Below, piece after piece: positions 22,838-32,528 of a stretch of 32,607 bases of DNA. This DNA is from CAWHPS01 sp963831235 (lineage in GTDB: Bacteria; Fibrobacterota; OXYB2-FULL-49-7; JAEUSG01), in contig CAWHPS010000003.1 in assembly GCA_963831235.1 (NCBI GenBank), positions 1-32,607 of the forward strand, given 5' to 3'. Each line of letters opens with the position of its first letter. Position 1 is the first letter of the stretch. The translations under genes and the position numbers were made by a program. The notes under the pieces were generated by a model. The model did not search any database, was not told where the DNA came from, and saw nothing but the letters and a program-made list of their open reading frames with translations.

Positions 22838-24550
22838 TTGCTTAAACTTTCCTCAGGTGATTTTGACGCAATACGCGCCTTCAAGAGTGAGCCTTCAAAC
22901 CGAAAGCACCGGTATGCATTAAATACCATATATTGGGAATATTTTTATAAAATCATTCGCACACAGGCTGAGGGTGGCAGCGCTAAAAATCTCAACCTGA
23001 ACGAATATAAAGATTTTATAAATATCGGCCTTCTTGATGTTGACCTGCTTGAAAAAGGCAAAGATGATCTGGCTGAAATCCAAAAGGGCGATGTTTTTGT
23101 TGATGATCCCAATATTTTCACCTTCGGTTCCTGGATTGAAAAGGAATATCAGCATACACTTAATTTCGACAAGCGAGATCATTTAAAGACCGAGATTACG
23201 GCCATTGAGCATGATCTTAAAACACGCTCCAACGAACTTACAGCAAAACAGGATGACCGCAGGAATGTTTTTATGAGTACCATTGATTCCGTTCTTGCCA
23301 TGCGCGGAATGATGGCAATGAAAAACCAGTATGTCACAAAATACGAACGCATCAAAAACGCTGAGGAGATGAAGTACAACATTCTTGTGAACCAGAAGGA
23401 GATTTCAACAGGTAAATTTCTTGATGTCAAGGTAAAAAGGGATTTGTCTGATAAAATCAAGGAGCAGGGAAAGCTTGTTCTTGCATTCAAGAACCTGATT
23501 ACGGAACTTAAAAACCCTGTAATAGAAAAAGAAATTCTTTCAGCAACCGAGGAAATCGAAACCCTGATAGCTGAAATCGTCGAGATCGAGAGCCGGAAAC
23601 ACAAAAAAGAAGCTGCGCTCAAGACAATTGTCACTCAAACCGCCACACTTTCTCCTCAGGAAGTGGAAGCAGCCATAAACGAGGTCCTCGACTATTTCAA
23701 AGGGCTCATGACTTTATGCGCAAAGCGGGTCAAGGCAGAGCCTTTTTCCGTACTTGCTGGTAAATCAAAACCGGTTACAGAGGCGAGTCTTAAGAATGTC
23801 ATCCACATGATAGAAGAATTTGATCCCAGGGTTTTCAAGAATGATCGCGTAAAATATCTCGGACTTCCCAAATTTGTAATAATTCCTGGACACGGCAACA
23901 GTCTTTATGACTGGAAAAACAACGCCATTCTTGTACCCACGGTTCCATTCGGACGTCTTGAAGATTCTCTTTTCAGCGGAGTTGTGGAATACAAGCTTGA
24001 TATGGATGATGATAAAGCCCTGCTCATGAGCTACAACAAGCTGGAAGACAACAAGGGCATGAAGTCCCATCTACGCCTAAAGGAAAAATTTGCTAAAGAT
24101 TATGCGATTTATATGGGTCAGGAGATAAAGGGTTATAAGGTCATGTCAAAGGACCTTAGAAACTGGTTCAATCATGAAATTGCTCCGAATCGTTTTGAGA
24201 TAAAAATTCCATTGGAATTTGATCCCATAACAATGTCCAAAGAAGATTACGAATCACTGCAGCATAATCTGAAATCAAGAATAGATAACAAAACTGCGAC
24301 GGCAAAGGATTTCTATGGCATGGGTATTTTTGAGTCATATAATGAATCCTTTGAAAAGGCCATGGAATATTTTAAAAAGGCTTATGAGATCTCTCCCACG
24401 TTTCTTGATGCCCTTTATAATCTGGCCACTATTTGTATGAAAAAGTCCATGCGAAGGGAAGCTGCTCTGTATTTCACTGAATTTGTCAAGAAGAGCCCCC
24501 AGAACTGGTGGACAGGGGTATGCCAGGAACATCTCATGAAACTTAAGTAA
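22838..24550 (+). CDS. Unknown 570-aa protein: coiled coil plus C-terminal TPR
   Basis: I do not recognise this protein. It is cytoplasmic by appearance (no signal peptide or membrane span). Residues about 110-290 are Glu/Lys-rich with heptad-like helices, consistent with a coiled coil (TEITAIEHDLKTRSNEL, ATEEIETLIAEIVEIESRK). Residues about 330-470 form a probable globular domain with GLPKFVIIPGHGNSLYDWKNN. Residues about 490-560 hold one or two TPR repeats, including KAMEYFKKAYEISPTFLDALYNLA. The TTG start at 22838 is preceded by AAAGGA. It lies 19 bp before trpS and may be cotranscribed with it. A scaffold or assembly role is a guess from architecture only. Confidence 0.75.
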   Translation: MLKLSSGDFDAIRAFKSEPSNRKHRYALNTIYWEYFYKIIRTQAEGGSAKNLNLNEYKDFINIGLLDVDLLEKGKDDLAEIQKGDVFVDDPNIFTFGSWIEKEYQHTLNFDKRDHLKTEITAIEHDLKTRSNELTAKQDDRRNVFMSTIDSVLAMRGMMAMKNQYVTKYERIKNAEEMKYNILVNQKEISTGKFLDVKVKRDLSDKIKEQGKLVLAFKNLITELKNPVIEKEILSATEEIETLIAEIVEIESRKHKKEAALKTIVTQTATLSPQEVEAAINEVLDYFKGLMTLCAKRVKAEPFSVLAGKSKPVTEASLKNVIHMIEEFDPRVFKNDRVKYLGLPKFVIIPGHGNSLYDWKNNAILVPTVPFGRLEDSLFSGVVEYKLDMDDDKALLMSYNKLEDNKGMKSHLRLKEKFAKDYAIYMGQEIKGYKVMSKDLRNWFNHEIAPNRFEIKIPLEFDPITMSKEDYESLQHNLKSRIDNKTATAKDFYGMGIFESYNESFEKAMEYFKKAYEISPTFLDALYNLATICMKKSMRREAALYFTEFVKKSPQNWWTGVCQEHLMKLK

Positions 24551-24569
24551 ACCATTTAACAAAATCATT

Positions 24570-25547
24570 ATGAAAAAACGTCTTTTCAGCGGAATACAGC
24601 CAAGCGGTGAAATACACCTCGGCAATTATCTTGGGGCACTCAAGAACTGGGTAAAACTCATGGACGACCACGACGCTATTTTCTCAATAGTGGATTATCA
24701 TGCCATAACCGTGCATCAGGACCCAGCCATACTTCGGGAACGGATAATAACCACTGCGACAATGCTAATGGCTGTTGGGCTTAATCCTGAGAGATGCAAA
24801 TTATTCGTTCAGTCACACGTTCCTGAACACACTGAACTTTCATGGATACTGGGAACAGTCATTCATATAGGCCACCTTGAACGCATGACGCAGTTCAAAG
24901 AGAAGTCCAAACAACATACCGACGACATCAATGTGGGGCTTTTCACATATCCGGTTTTGCAGACAGCGGATATTGTACTTTACAAAGCCGAGGTTGTTCC
25001 TGTCGGCGAAGACCAGCTCCAGCATCTTGAATTGGCCCGCGAAATTGTAAGGCGTTTCAACTCGCGCTTTGGAGATGTCTTTCCAGAGCCGCAGGCTAAA
25101 GTATCGGCAGCCGCCCGCATCATGGGGCTTGACGGTCGTGCCAAGATGAGCAAGAGTATGGGGAATACGATTGATCTCTCTGATTCACCTGAGGTTATTG
25201 CAGGCAAACTCAAGGTGGCGGTCACAGACATTAACAGGAAAAGGCGCACGGATCCCGGCAATCCTGATATATGCAACATATTCTCCCTCCATAAATATTT
25301 CTCCCTTGCTGAAACGGTTTCTGAAGTGGAACGTGAATGCCGTATTGCTGGAATAGGCTGTATTGACTGTAAAAAGAAGCTGGCGGACAAGATAATCGAA
25401 GAGCTATCACCCATACGGGAAAGGTTCATTGATTTATCGAACAGGAAACAGGATGTTCGGGCTGCTCTTGATAATGGAGCCCAGCAATGCGCGAAGATCG
25501 CGAAGGGGACAATCGAAGAGGTTCGTTCTGCAATTGGTGTAAGATAG
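24570..25547 (+). CDS. trpS: Tryptophan--tRNA ligase
   Basis: This cytosolic enzyme charges tRNA-Trp with tryptophan using ATP. The 325-residue length and both class I signatures fit: the HIGH-type motif in PSGEIHLGNYLGA (HLGN at 16-19) and the KMSKS motif in RAKMSKSMGN around residues 190-199. GEDQLQHLELAREI is the usual active-site helix. It is followed 31 bp later by tldD in the same direction. Confidence 0.97.
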   Translation: MKKRLFSGIQPSGEIHLGNYLGALKNWVKLMDDHDAIFSIVDYHAITVHQDPAILRERIITTATMLMAVGLNPERCKLFVQSHVPEHTELSWILGTVIHIGHLERMTQFKEKSKQHTDDINVGLFTYPVLQTADIVLYKAEVVPVGEDQLQHLELAREIVRRFNSRFGDVFPEPQAKVSAAARIMGLDGRAKMSKSMGNTIDLSDSPEVIAGKLKVAVTDINRKRRTDPGNPDICNIFSLHKYFSLAETVSEVERECRIAGIGCIDCKKKLADKIIEELSPIRERFIDLSNRKQDVRAALDNGAQQCAKIAKGTIEEVRSAIGVR

Positions 25548-25578
25548 CATTGCCAAATTTTTGAAAAGGACTATTTAA

Positions 25579-26940
25579 GTGATACTCCGCGACAAACTCG
25601 AAAATATGGTAAACGGACCTGATGTCGATTACCTTGAAATCCGGCTTGAGACACGCAAAAGCACCTCCATTACATACCTTGGACAGGAACTGGATGAACT
25701 TGGCGAAAGAGAATCAAAAGGCGGATGCGTCCGGGCTTGTCATAATAATGGATGGGGATTTTGTTCATTCAATTTAATGGATGATCTTGAGCGGGCAGTC
25801 AAGGAGGCTGTTGAACAGGCAAAACATACTGGTCGGGGAGTAACGTCACTCAAAATATCCGCGCCTGTTCGAGGCGCATTTACCCAAAACTTTGGCGAAG
25901 ACCCATCAAATATCAGCATCGAAGAAAAGAGGGACATCTCATACGGTTACAACAAAATAATCATGTCCAATCCGAGGATTGTTTCTTCCCGTGTAACTTA
26001 CCTTGATCGAACGGCCCATACTACTTTTGTAAACAACAAAGGTGCCTGTATCGAACAAGACCGTGTTTTCACAGGCATAACTCTTTCAGCCATGGCGCGC
26101 GACGGGGTCAATGTCCAGAGGGCATATCATTCAGTTGGGGACCATCGTGGTTTTGGGAATGTTCGAGGACTCGATAAATCAGTTGAAGAAACCGTGAAGC
26201 GCGCTGTTGATCTTTTATCATCTGATAAAATTCAAGGTGGACGCCACACCGTGATACTCGATCCCAAGCTTTCGGGTGTATTTGCGCATGAGGCATTCGG
26301 CCATATGAGCGAGGCGGACTTTATATTTGAAAACCCAGGCATTGCCGCAAAAATGAGGATTGGCAGTGTTTTTGGCGGAAGCGAACTGAATATAGTTGAC
26401 AATGGTACATTGCTCGAAGAGTGTGGCGGATATCCGGTTGATGATGAAGGGGTAAAGTCGCAAAAAACCTATTTAATTCGTTCAGGTGTTTTAGCAGGGC
26501 ATTTGCATTCAATGGAAACCGCGCAGAAGATGGGAGAGGGGGTGTCCGGAAATGCCCGTGCCATAAGTGCCCGGCATAAGCCGATTGTCAGAATGTCATG
26601 CACCTACATCGAGGCTGGTACAACACCATTTTCTGAAATGATTAGCGGACTTGAAAACGGGATATATGCTGTGGGGATGCTTGGCGGCAATACAGACCTC
26701 GAACAATTCACCTTCTCAGCTGAAAACGCCTTTGAAATAAAAGATGGTAAAATCGGAAGGCTACTGAGGGATGTCATCCTGACTGGAAATCTTTTTGAAA
26801 CCCTTCATAATATTGAAATGGTCGGGAGCGACCTCAAGCTGTTCGGTGGTATGGGGGGGTGCGGCAAGGAAGGCCAATCACCATTACCTGTCACAGATGG
26901 CGGCCCTCATCTGCGGATTAAAAACGTACTAATAGGCTGA
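25579..26940 (+). CDS. tldD: Metalloprotease TldD
   Basis: The 453-residue protein belongs to the TldD/PmbA family. The metal-binding motif HEAFGH at about residues 237-242 and the C-terminal FGGMGGCGKEGQSPLPVTDGGPHLRI block are those of TldD. Family members form TldD/TldE heterodimers that degrade or process peptides such as microcin precursors and CcdA; TldD supplies the active site. No tldE/pmbA partner lies in the window. The GTG start at 25579 follows AAAAGGA. It is followed after 8 bp by a small gene, suggesting an operon. Confidence 0.93.
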   Translation: MILRDKLENMVNGPDVDYLEIRLETRKSTSITYLGQELDELGERESKGGCVRACHNNGWGFCSFNLMDDLERAVKEAVEQAKHTGRGVTSLKISAPVRGAFTQNFGEDPSNISIEEKRDISYGYNKIIMSNPRIVSSRVTYLDRTAHTTFVNNKGACIEQDRVFTGITLSAMARDGVNVQRAYHSVGDHRGFGNVRGLDKSVEETVKRAVDLLSSDKIQGGRHTVILDPKLSGVFAHEAFGHMSEADFIFENPGIAAKMRIGSVFGGSELNIVDNGTLLEECGGYPVDDEGVKSQKTYLIRSGVLAGHLHSMETAQKMGEGVSGNARAISARHKPIVRMSCTYIEAGTTPFSEMISGLENGIYAVGMLGGNTDLEQFTFSAENAFEIKDGKIGRLLRDVILTGNLFETLHNIEMVGSDLKLFGGMGGCGKEGQSPLPVTDGGPHLRIKNVLIG

Positions 26941-26948
26941 TTTAAGTC

Positions 26949-27212
26949 ATGTCCGATCTTGATCAAATTTATCGCCAAATCGTTGATCTGCTTCCAGCCG
27001 TTAATATAACAGTGAGGGAAGAGGAACTCGACGACAACAGGGGAGGGTTGTTTTCCTTAAAGGGAAAACGGTATCTTTTAATAAATAAAAAATTACCTCT
27101 TGAAGAAAATATTGATATGATGCTCGAAATATTAAGAAAAGAAAACCTGTCTGAACTTTATGTTCTGCCTGCAATCCGCGAACTTCTGGAACAGGAAGAC
27201 GGCTCAAAATAA
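26949..27212 (+). CDS. Unknown 87-aa protein downstream of tldD
   Basis: I do not recognise this 87-residue protein. It is soluble, acidic and predicted to be alpha/beta: SDLDQIYRQIVDLLPAV, GGLFSLKGKRYLLINKKLP, then a Leu-rich helix ENIDMMLEILRKE and ELYVLPAIRELLE. It lies 8 bp after tldD and 2 bp before the next receptor-like gene, which indicates cotranscription. Tight packing and normal codon use support a real gene. Confidence 0.7.
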   Translation: MSDLDQIYRQIVDLLPAVNITVREEELDDNRGGLFSLKGKRYLLINKKLPLEENIDMMLEILRKENLSELYVLPAIRELLEQEDGSK

Positions 27213-27214
27213 AA

Positions 27215-29329
27215 ATGTTTAAGAAAATCCTGTTTATAACCGGACTTTCTCTGTGCACCGTCTTTTCCAATGAGAATATTGCAAAACCTGATTCACTTAA
27301 AAAAGACACTGCAATAGTAAAACCTGTTACTCTGGCCGCGGATTCGATTGTCCCTTATGAATCTCCTGATATTTTGCACGGTGCTTTCTTTGATCGTGAA
27401 GGCCCTTCGGTTATTTTCACTCAGCATCATCTTGATGCAATGCATGCGGTTAATCTTTGCGATGTACTGGATTATCTTCCTGGTCTTTTTGCAGCCAGAT
27501 CAAGCTTCATGGGTACATTATCTGACATAAGGCAACAGGGTAAAGAGACATATCTTGATGACAAACCAATAAATATCGAGGTCGATGGGGTCGAAATGCG
27601 GGGTATAAACGCTTCACGTGTTTATTTAAACAACATTCCAGTCAAGGACATTGAAAAGGTTATTGTTGATGAACGCGGCGGTGGCTTTTCTGGCAGCGAA
27701 ATAATCATCCGTGTATTTACAAAACAGGAACATATAAGCGATCCTGTTTCAGATGTATTTTGGGAGCAGGGGCCTTTTGAAGCAAATGCAGTCAAATTTT
27801 CGCTAAAAAGGCGTTTGGGCAAAAGTGTTGGTTTTTTTATTGGCATGGAAAAGACATACCAGTCTGAAGGACAGGGCTTTTATTCCACCGGGCCAATACA
27901 ATATACGCATCCTGCCGCAATTGTTGATATCTACCGTGCGGTATTGAACCGGCCTGATAATCTTTATGTTGCGCAAGGAAACAGATTTGAAAATTATTCA
28001 AGACTCTGGACCATAAAACTCAACACCACTGCAATCCCCTGTGTGGAACTTAATTCCGAGTATATATTTTTGCGGGATAAACAGGATGATTACCGCGATA
28101 ACCCCCGTTACGGTGTAAACGGGACAGGTGTTTATCAGAATTTTTCAACACAGAATGAGCTTGATGATTTCAAGGTTTCAGGCAGGGCCACTTGTTTCAA
28201 GCAAATTGACATGAATGGAACTGTTTATACTTATGGAAGCCGCCTTGGATGGCCGGCCAAGGGGCCAAGTGTGGTATCAGGAGATAAAGACACCTCGGTT
28301 TTCCTGCAAGGGCTTAATGTGCTTGGGGCAAGGTTTAATTCATCATACAATCGTCCTGGACAAAAGTATTCTCTCTTGCTTGAATCAGCACAGGATGGGG
28401 TGAATGCAGTCCATGTTGATCGCACGATAAGACGGGACTTGATTGAAACATCAATAGAGCTTGGTCTTGACTCGATTCTTAAAATTCCAATGGAACTTTC
28501 AGCAAAGAATGATTTCAGGCGAGACTCCCGAACATCAGGAAACAGCAGTATCAATACAAACTTTTCAGCATCGCCATGGGTGGGCCTGTATTCCATGCTT
28601 TTTAGGAACCATTTGCGTCTTGATGTTGATTATGGTTGCGAAAGGCGCTATCCGAATTCATCAATATTATATTATGACAACCCGAAGATCAATTACATTG
28701 GCAGCGACTCTGCTGTTAAAAGAATCGTGTCAAGCAGTACAGGTGCGGGTATTGAATTTAATGAAAGTCATTTTGGCTTTGGATATAAATTCCGTGAGCG
28801 CTTCACAAGGAACCCGGCAACTCTTCAATTTGTACTTCATCCATCAGGGATTTTGCAATCAGGGTGGCGGTTTACACAAAATGTTGTCAGGTTTGAGCGC
28901 TTGCAGGGGCATGAATTGTTCGGCGAATGGCATTCGGAGCATATTTCCGAATATGCCGGCCTTCATATAACGCATGTAAATTATGCAAGGTCTGACACAA
29001 GACAGGTATTGCCTTTTTACACATTTAACGTTGTAAACAATTTATCATTTTTCCGGTACTTCATGAAGAACAGACTTTTTGGCCGGATTTCATTTTATAC
29101 TAGTTTACGTCCGGATGTTTGGGCCGTGGAGTATTATTTGCCTGAAAGCGGACTTGACGTATTGAACAGATTCATTGATTTTAATATGGATATAGAATTT
29201 AAAATAAAAGCATTTTCATTTTTCACGAGATTCGAAAACCTTGGAAACCAGGTCATATCTTATGAGCCAGGTTATCACTTGCCGGGTCCTGTTATCCGGT
29301 GGGGCATTGACTGGAATTTTGGAGGGTGA
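27215..29329 (+). CDS. TonB-dependent-receptor-like outer-membrane protein
   Basis: The 704-residue protein starts with a signal peptide (MFKKILFITGLSLCTVFS). It has a reduced plug-like region (AVNLCDVLDYLPGLFAARSS, IEVDGVEMRGINASRVYLNNIPVKDIEKVIVDERGG) and then a long barrel of alternating aromatic strands ending WGIDWNFGG. The plug is short and the usual barrel-end aromatic is replaced by FGG, so it may be a divergent receptor or a plug-bearing porin. No ExbB or TonB genes are adjacent. It follows tldD and the 87-aa gene without a gap, so housekeeping coexpression rather than metal control is likely. Confidence 0.75.
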   Translation: MFKKILFITGLSLCTVFSNENIAKPDSLKKDTAIVKPVTLAADSIVPYESPDILHGAFFDREGPSVIFTQHHLDAMHAVNLCDVLDYLPGLFAARSSFMGTLSDIRQQGKETYLDDKPINIEVDGVEMRGINASRVYLNNIPVKDIEKVIVDERGGGFSGSEIIIRVFTKQEHISDPVSDVFWEQGPFEANAVKFSLKRRLGKSVGFFIGMEKTYQSEGQGFYSTGPIQYTHPAAIVDIYRAVLNRPDNLYVAQGNRFENYSRLWTIKLNTTAIPCVELNSEYIFLRDKQDDYRDNPRYGVNGTGVYQNFSTQNELDDFKVSGRATCFKQIDMNGTVYTYGSRLGWPAKGPSVVSGDKDTSVFLQGLNVLGARFNSSYNRPGQKYSLLLESAQDGVNAVHVDRTIRRDLIETSIELGLDSILKIPMELSAKNDFRRDSRTSGNSSINTNFSASPWVGLYSMLFRNHLRLDVDYGCERRYPNSSILYYDNPKINYIGSDSAVKRIVSSSTGAGIEFNESHFGFGYKFRERFTRNPATLQFVLHPSGILQSGWRFTQNVVRFERLQGHELFGEWHSEHISEYAGLHITHVNYARSDTRQVLPFYTFNVVNNLSFFRYFMKNRLFGRISFYTSLRPDVWAVEYYLPESGLDVLNRFIDFNMDIEFKIKAFSFFTRFENLGNQVISYEPGYHLPGPVIRWGIDWNFGG

Positions 29330-29360
29330 AAAGAGAGAGGTTTTTTAAAGGGAATAACAA

Positions 29361-30170
29361 ATGAAAAAATTTATAATTATTCTTCAATCGTTATCAGTAT
29401 TGATTTTCATTTCCTGCTTTGTGAATTGTGGTTCTTCAGTTAAAATAACACGACAATATTATTCCCCGGGTCCTCTTCCGGATGTTAATACAAGCGGACT
29501 CAACGGCAAGGTCATACTTCTTGATCCAGGTCATGGTGGAACAATGAGCGGTGCGGTGGGCAAGGGCGGGCTCATGGAAAAGGATGTTAATCTGAAAGTG
29601 GCCCTGTTTCTCCGGGACATGCTTTTAAAAGGCGGAGCACGGGTATATATGACACGAGACACTGACAGAGATTTTCTACCCGAACCCGGAGCGCATGTAA
29701 AAATGGATCTGATGCGAAGGTCCGAGATATCTGATTCCATTCAGCCGGATCTTTTCCTTTCCATTCATCATAATGCAAAGGACGCTTCCGATACGCTTCC
29801 GGATACCACCAAGGCTTTTTATAAAATGGGAGATATCGGCCCTTCGCTTGATGCGGCAATAAAGATCGAGAAGTATTTTACAATCATGCTTGGAATGCCG
29901 CAAAACGCCTTGTCATTCGGAAATTATTCTGTTTTAAGAAATACACATGCGCCTGCGGTACTGGGCGAACCAAGCTTCATAAGTAATCCTGAAGTTGAAG
30001 CTGTGCTTAGGGATGATAACAAGCTTAAAGTCGAGGCGGATGCCTATTTCATGTCGGCTAAATCGATCATTGAAAATGCGATATCGATCCCATGGACCTC
30101 ACCAAAATGTTTTGCCAAAGCTTGTGAAATTCTTCCGACTCCACAACCAAAATCGAGAGCTTTACCGTGA
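29361..30170 (+). CDS. N-acetylmuramoyl-L-alanine amidase lipoprotein with a foreign C-terminal tail
   Basis: This is an Amidase_3 family zinc enzyme that cuts the amide bond between muramic acid and the stem peptide in peptidoglycan. Zinc ligands are H58 in LLDPGHGG, E73 in LMEKD and a histidine in SIHHNA (136-137); E203 in LGEPSFISN is the catalytic Glu. The leader ends with candidate lipid cysteines at 19 and 23, placing it in the periplasm or at the outer membrane. The domain is complete up to about residue 233. The last 35 or so residues are read from the antisense strand of a truncated methyltransferase gene, so the native 3' end is lost. Confidence 0.88.
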   Translation: MKKFIIILQSLSVLIFISCFVNCGSSVKITRQYYSPGPLPDVNTSGLNGKVILLDPGHGGTMSGAVGKGGLMEKDVNLKVALFLRDMLLKGGARVYMTRDTDRDFLPEPGAHVKMDLMRRSEISDSIQPDLFLSIHHNAKDASDTLPDTTKAFYKMGDIGPSLDAAIKIEKYFTIMLGMPQNALSFGNYSVLRNTHAPAVLGEPSFISNPEVEAVLRDDNKLKVEADAYFMSAKSIIENAISIPWTSPKCFAKACEILPTPQPKSRALP

Positions 30171-30352
30171 GCAAGTTTGAATTTTATGTCATCTACGCTT
30201 TCTAGTAATTCACGAATTTCGTTTATGCCAGTTTCAAAAAAATCTTCCTTATTCCATTTGTTTTTTCTTTTATCTCGAAAAGCAAGTATTTCGAAGAATG
30301 GATCTGTCTCGCCGTAATGATTCCAAGTCTCTTTTAGTTCATTTAAATTCAT
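30044..30352 (-). pseudogene. Class I SAM-dependent methyltransferase, truncated at about 100 residues
   Basis: The frame starts MNLNELKETWNHYGETDPFF and reaches the SAM-binding motif I, ALDFGCGVGRISQALAKHF, then EVHGIDIAFSMIDLA, and ends three codons later. Family members have about 230-270 residues, so roughly the last 150 are missing. The break at about 30055-30060 coincides with the end of amidase homology on the other strand, marking a recombination or assembly junction. Such enzymes are common in surface-polysaccharide clusters, which fits the glycosyltransferase remnant nearby. Confidence 0.75.
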
Positions 30353-30543
30353 AATAGAAAAAATGATACAGATAATCTACGTTTGTTTATATCTTGAGGA
30401 TGCTTCTAAACAATTCATCATTTTTATATATTAAATATGGGGTGAGTTCAATAAAAATGGGACTGATATCCAATTCTAATCATTAATTAACATAGATTTA
30501 TTTTTTTGATTAATTATGAGGGAAGGCCAAAAGAGTGATTTAA

Positions 30544-32471
30544 TTGTTGATATGGATTATTATTGATAATAAATATTTGATTCTACTTATATCTATGTTT
30601 GCAATACTTTTTTCAATTTTTACGGTTATCGTTTTTTCATCAACAGGTCACTTTTTTTTAAAAAAAACAGATGTAAAGAATTACCCTGCTCTCGATAGTT
30701 TTCTATTAAGTTTCGGATTGGGATATGGAATCTATGGCACACTAGTTTTTTTTCTGGGGTTGTTTGGTTTATTAAAAGTTGAATGCCTGCTGGTCTTAAT
30801 TTTCTTTGGAGTAGTCCTGTCTATTGTTTATATAAGTTATTTCGAGAATTTGATTCTCAGCACATACAGATTTATTAAGAATTTTGACAAAAATCTCCTG
30901 CTCAGGTTTCTTTTAGGAACAGTCGTAATCTTTCTAATAATCAACACATTCATAGCGCTAGCTCCAATAACTTCCATGGATGCTTTGAACTACCATTTTT
31001 CGCTTCCTAAGGAATATTTAAGTGCAGGGAAAATTGTAAGTACCGAAGGTTATCTTTATTCTCATCTTCCACAACTTTCTGAGATGATCAACGCTTTGAT
31101 GATGGGTCTTGGTTCCGATATTGCTGGTGCTGTATTAAACTCCTTTTTTGCCATCTTCTGTACTTGCCTCATTTTTTCTGTAGTACGAAAGTTTTTTGAT
31201 AAAAAGCTAGCGTGTATTTCAGCATCGCTTTTTTGTTGCTCTTCTCTTCTCACATGGGTAGCCACAGGAAATTTTGTAGAACCTCATCTCACTTATTTTG
31301 TGTTGTTGAGTTTGTACTCGTTGCTACTTTTTTTAGAAAAAAAATCCAAGATTTTATTAGTTTTATCAGGGATATTTCTTGGGATTTGCATTCTCAACTA
31401 AATTTCTTGCTGTAAGTTTTTTTGTAATTATTAATTTTCTCTTTTTATATAGATTATTTTCTAGGAGGGATGCAAATGCCTGGTTTTTAAGGAATTTATT
31501 GTATGGCTGGTGCTGGTTTTTGTTTCAGGTTCACCTTGGTATTTTAGTAATTATGTTACAAGTTCCGGAAATCCGTTTTTTCCCTATTTTACAAAATTTT
31601 TGGCGGGAGAGGATGGAGCGTTGCTCTCAACAATTCCTATTTCGGTTCTTTAGATGTGTACGGTTTCGGCAAATCATTTGTTTCACTATTAAAGATTCCT
31701 TTTACTCTTACGCTCAAAGGGGATGCTTTTGATCATGGCGAATTGTTGGGTCCATTGCTGTTAGTTTTTATCCCTTTGGGCATTTCTTGTAGATTTGCTA
31801 GAGAAGTAAATCTAAAAAAGGTCCTGATTTGCCTCGTTATATCGATTATCTATTTGATAGTCTGGTTTTTTGGTTCACAACAGGCTCGGTTTGTTCTGCC
31901 CATACTTCCTGTGCTCTGTCTATTGGTTGCGATTGGACTTGATACGGTTATGCTATCATCTTTTAAGATAGTTCGAGTTTCAGCAAAGCTAATTTTGGTT
32001 TTTTTCATTATCTTTAGTCTTTGTATCTCTTTGTTTTTCTCAAAAAAATTTATCAAAGTAGTTGTCGGTTTGGAAACAAAAGAAACGTTCCTCTTAAAAA
32101 CAATCTGGGGTTATCCATGCATTGTATGGATGAATCAAAAAAACCGTTAAACAAAGCGACAAAGTCCTCTTTTAATGCATATGGTCCATATTACCTGGAT
32201 ATTCCTTATGAAATTGGGAGTTTTGGGACAGGTTGGATAGGGGATTACACCAAATTTAAGGATGTTGACGACTTCTATAAACATCTCAAATCCCAGGAAT
32301 TACCCATGTGTACATATGGAATTATGGCTCATTAGAACAATCCCCTAGTGGAATAGATTAATAGACAGATATCTACACAAAATCTATGAAAACAGAAGGG
32401 TTGTGCCTTTTAGAAGATCCAACGAACTAGCTAAAATAGAAGAGGTCGGAGCGGTTTATCGTTTAAAGTGA
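30544..32471 (+). pseudogene. GT39/ArnT-like membrane glycosyltransferase with several frameshifts
   Basis: Segments in different frames add up to one hydrophobic protein of about 640 residues. The N-terminal membrane part (from TTG 30544) includes APITSMDALNYHFSLPKEYL, the luminal acidic loop of polyprenyl-phosphate-sugar glycosyltransferases. Later frames give GFAFSTKFLAVSFF from about 31380, SGSPWYFSNYVTSSGNPFFPYF from about 31530, GELLGPLLLVFIPLG and a helix-rich part to about 32130, then YYLDIPYEIG, and finally RRVVPFRRSNELAKIEEVG ending at 32469. Frames change near 31380, 31495, 31650, 32140 and 32340. The number of lesions suggests a decayed gene, though homopolymer errors in this AT-rich stretch are possible. 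The start is uncertain. Confidence 0.65.
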
Positions 32472-32528
32472 ACAGATAAAGAAATTAGGGTTGAAGATCG
32501 AAAATTTTTATTATAGGTCTATTTTAGA

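Noticed and set aside
23179..23634. 151-aa minus-strand frame inside the 570-aa gene
   Set aside because: It is Ser/Leu/Phe-rich shadow coding opposite a lysine/glutamate-rich coiled coil, a common artefact.
24980..25429. 149-aa minus-strand frame inside trpS
   Set aside because: It is antisense to a conserved housekeeping gene with intact motifs on the other strand.
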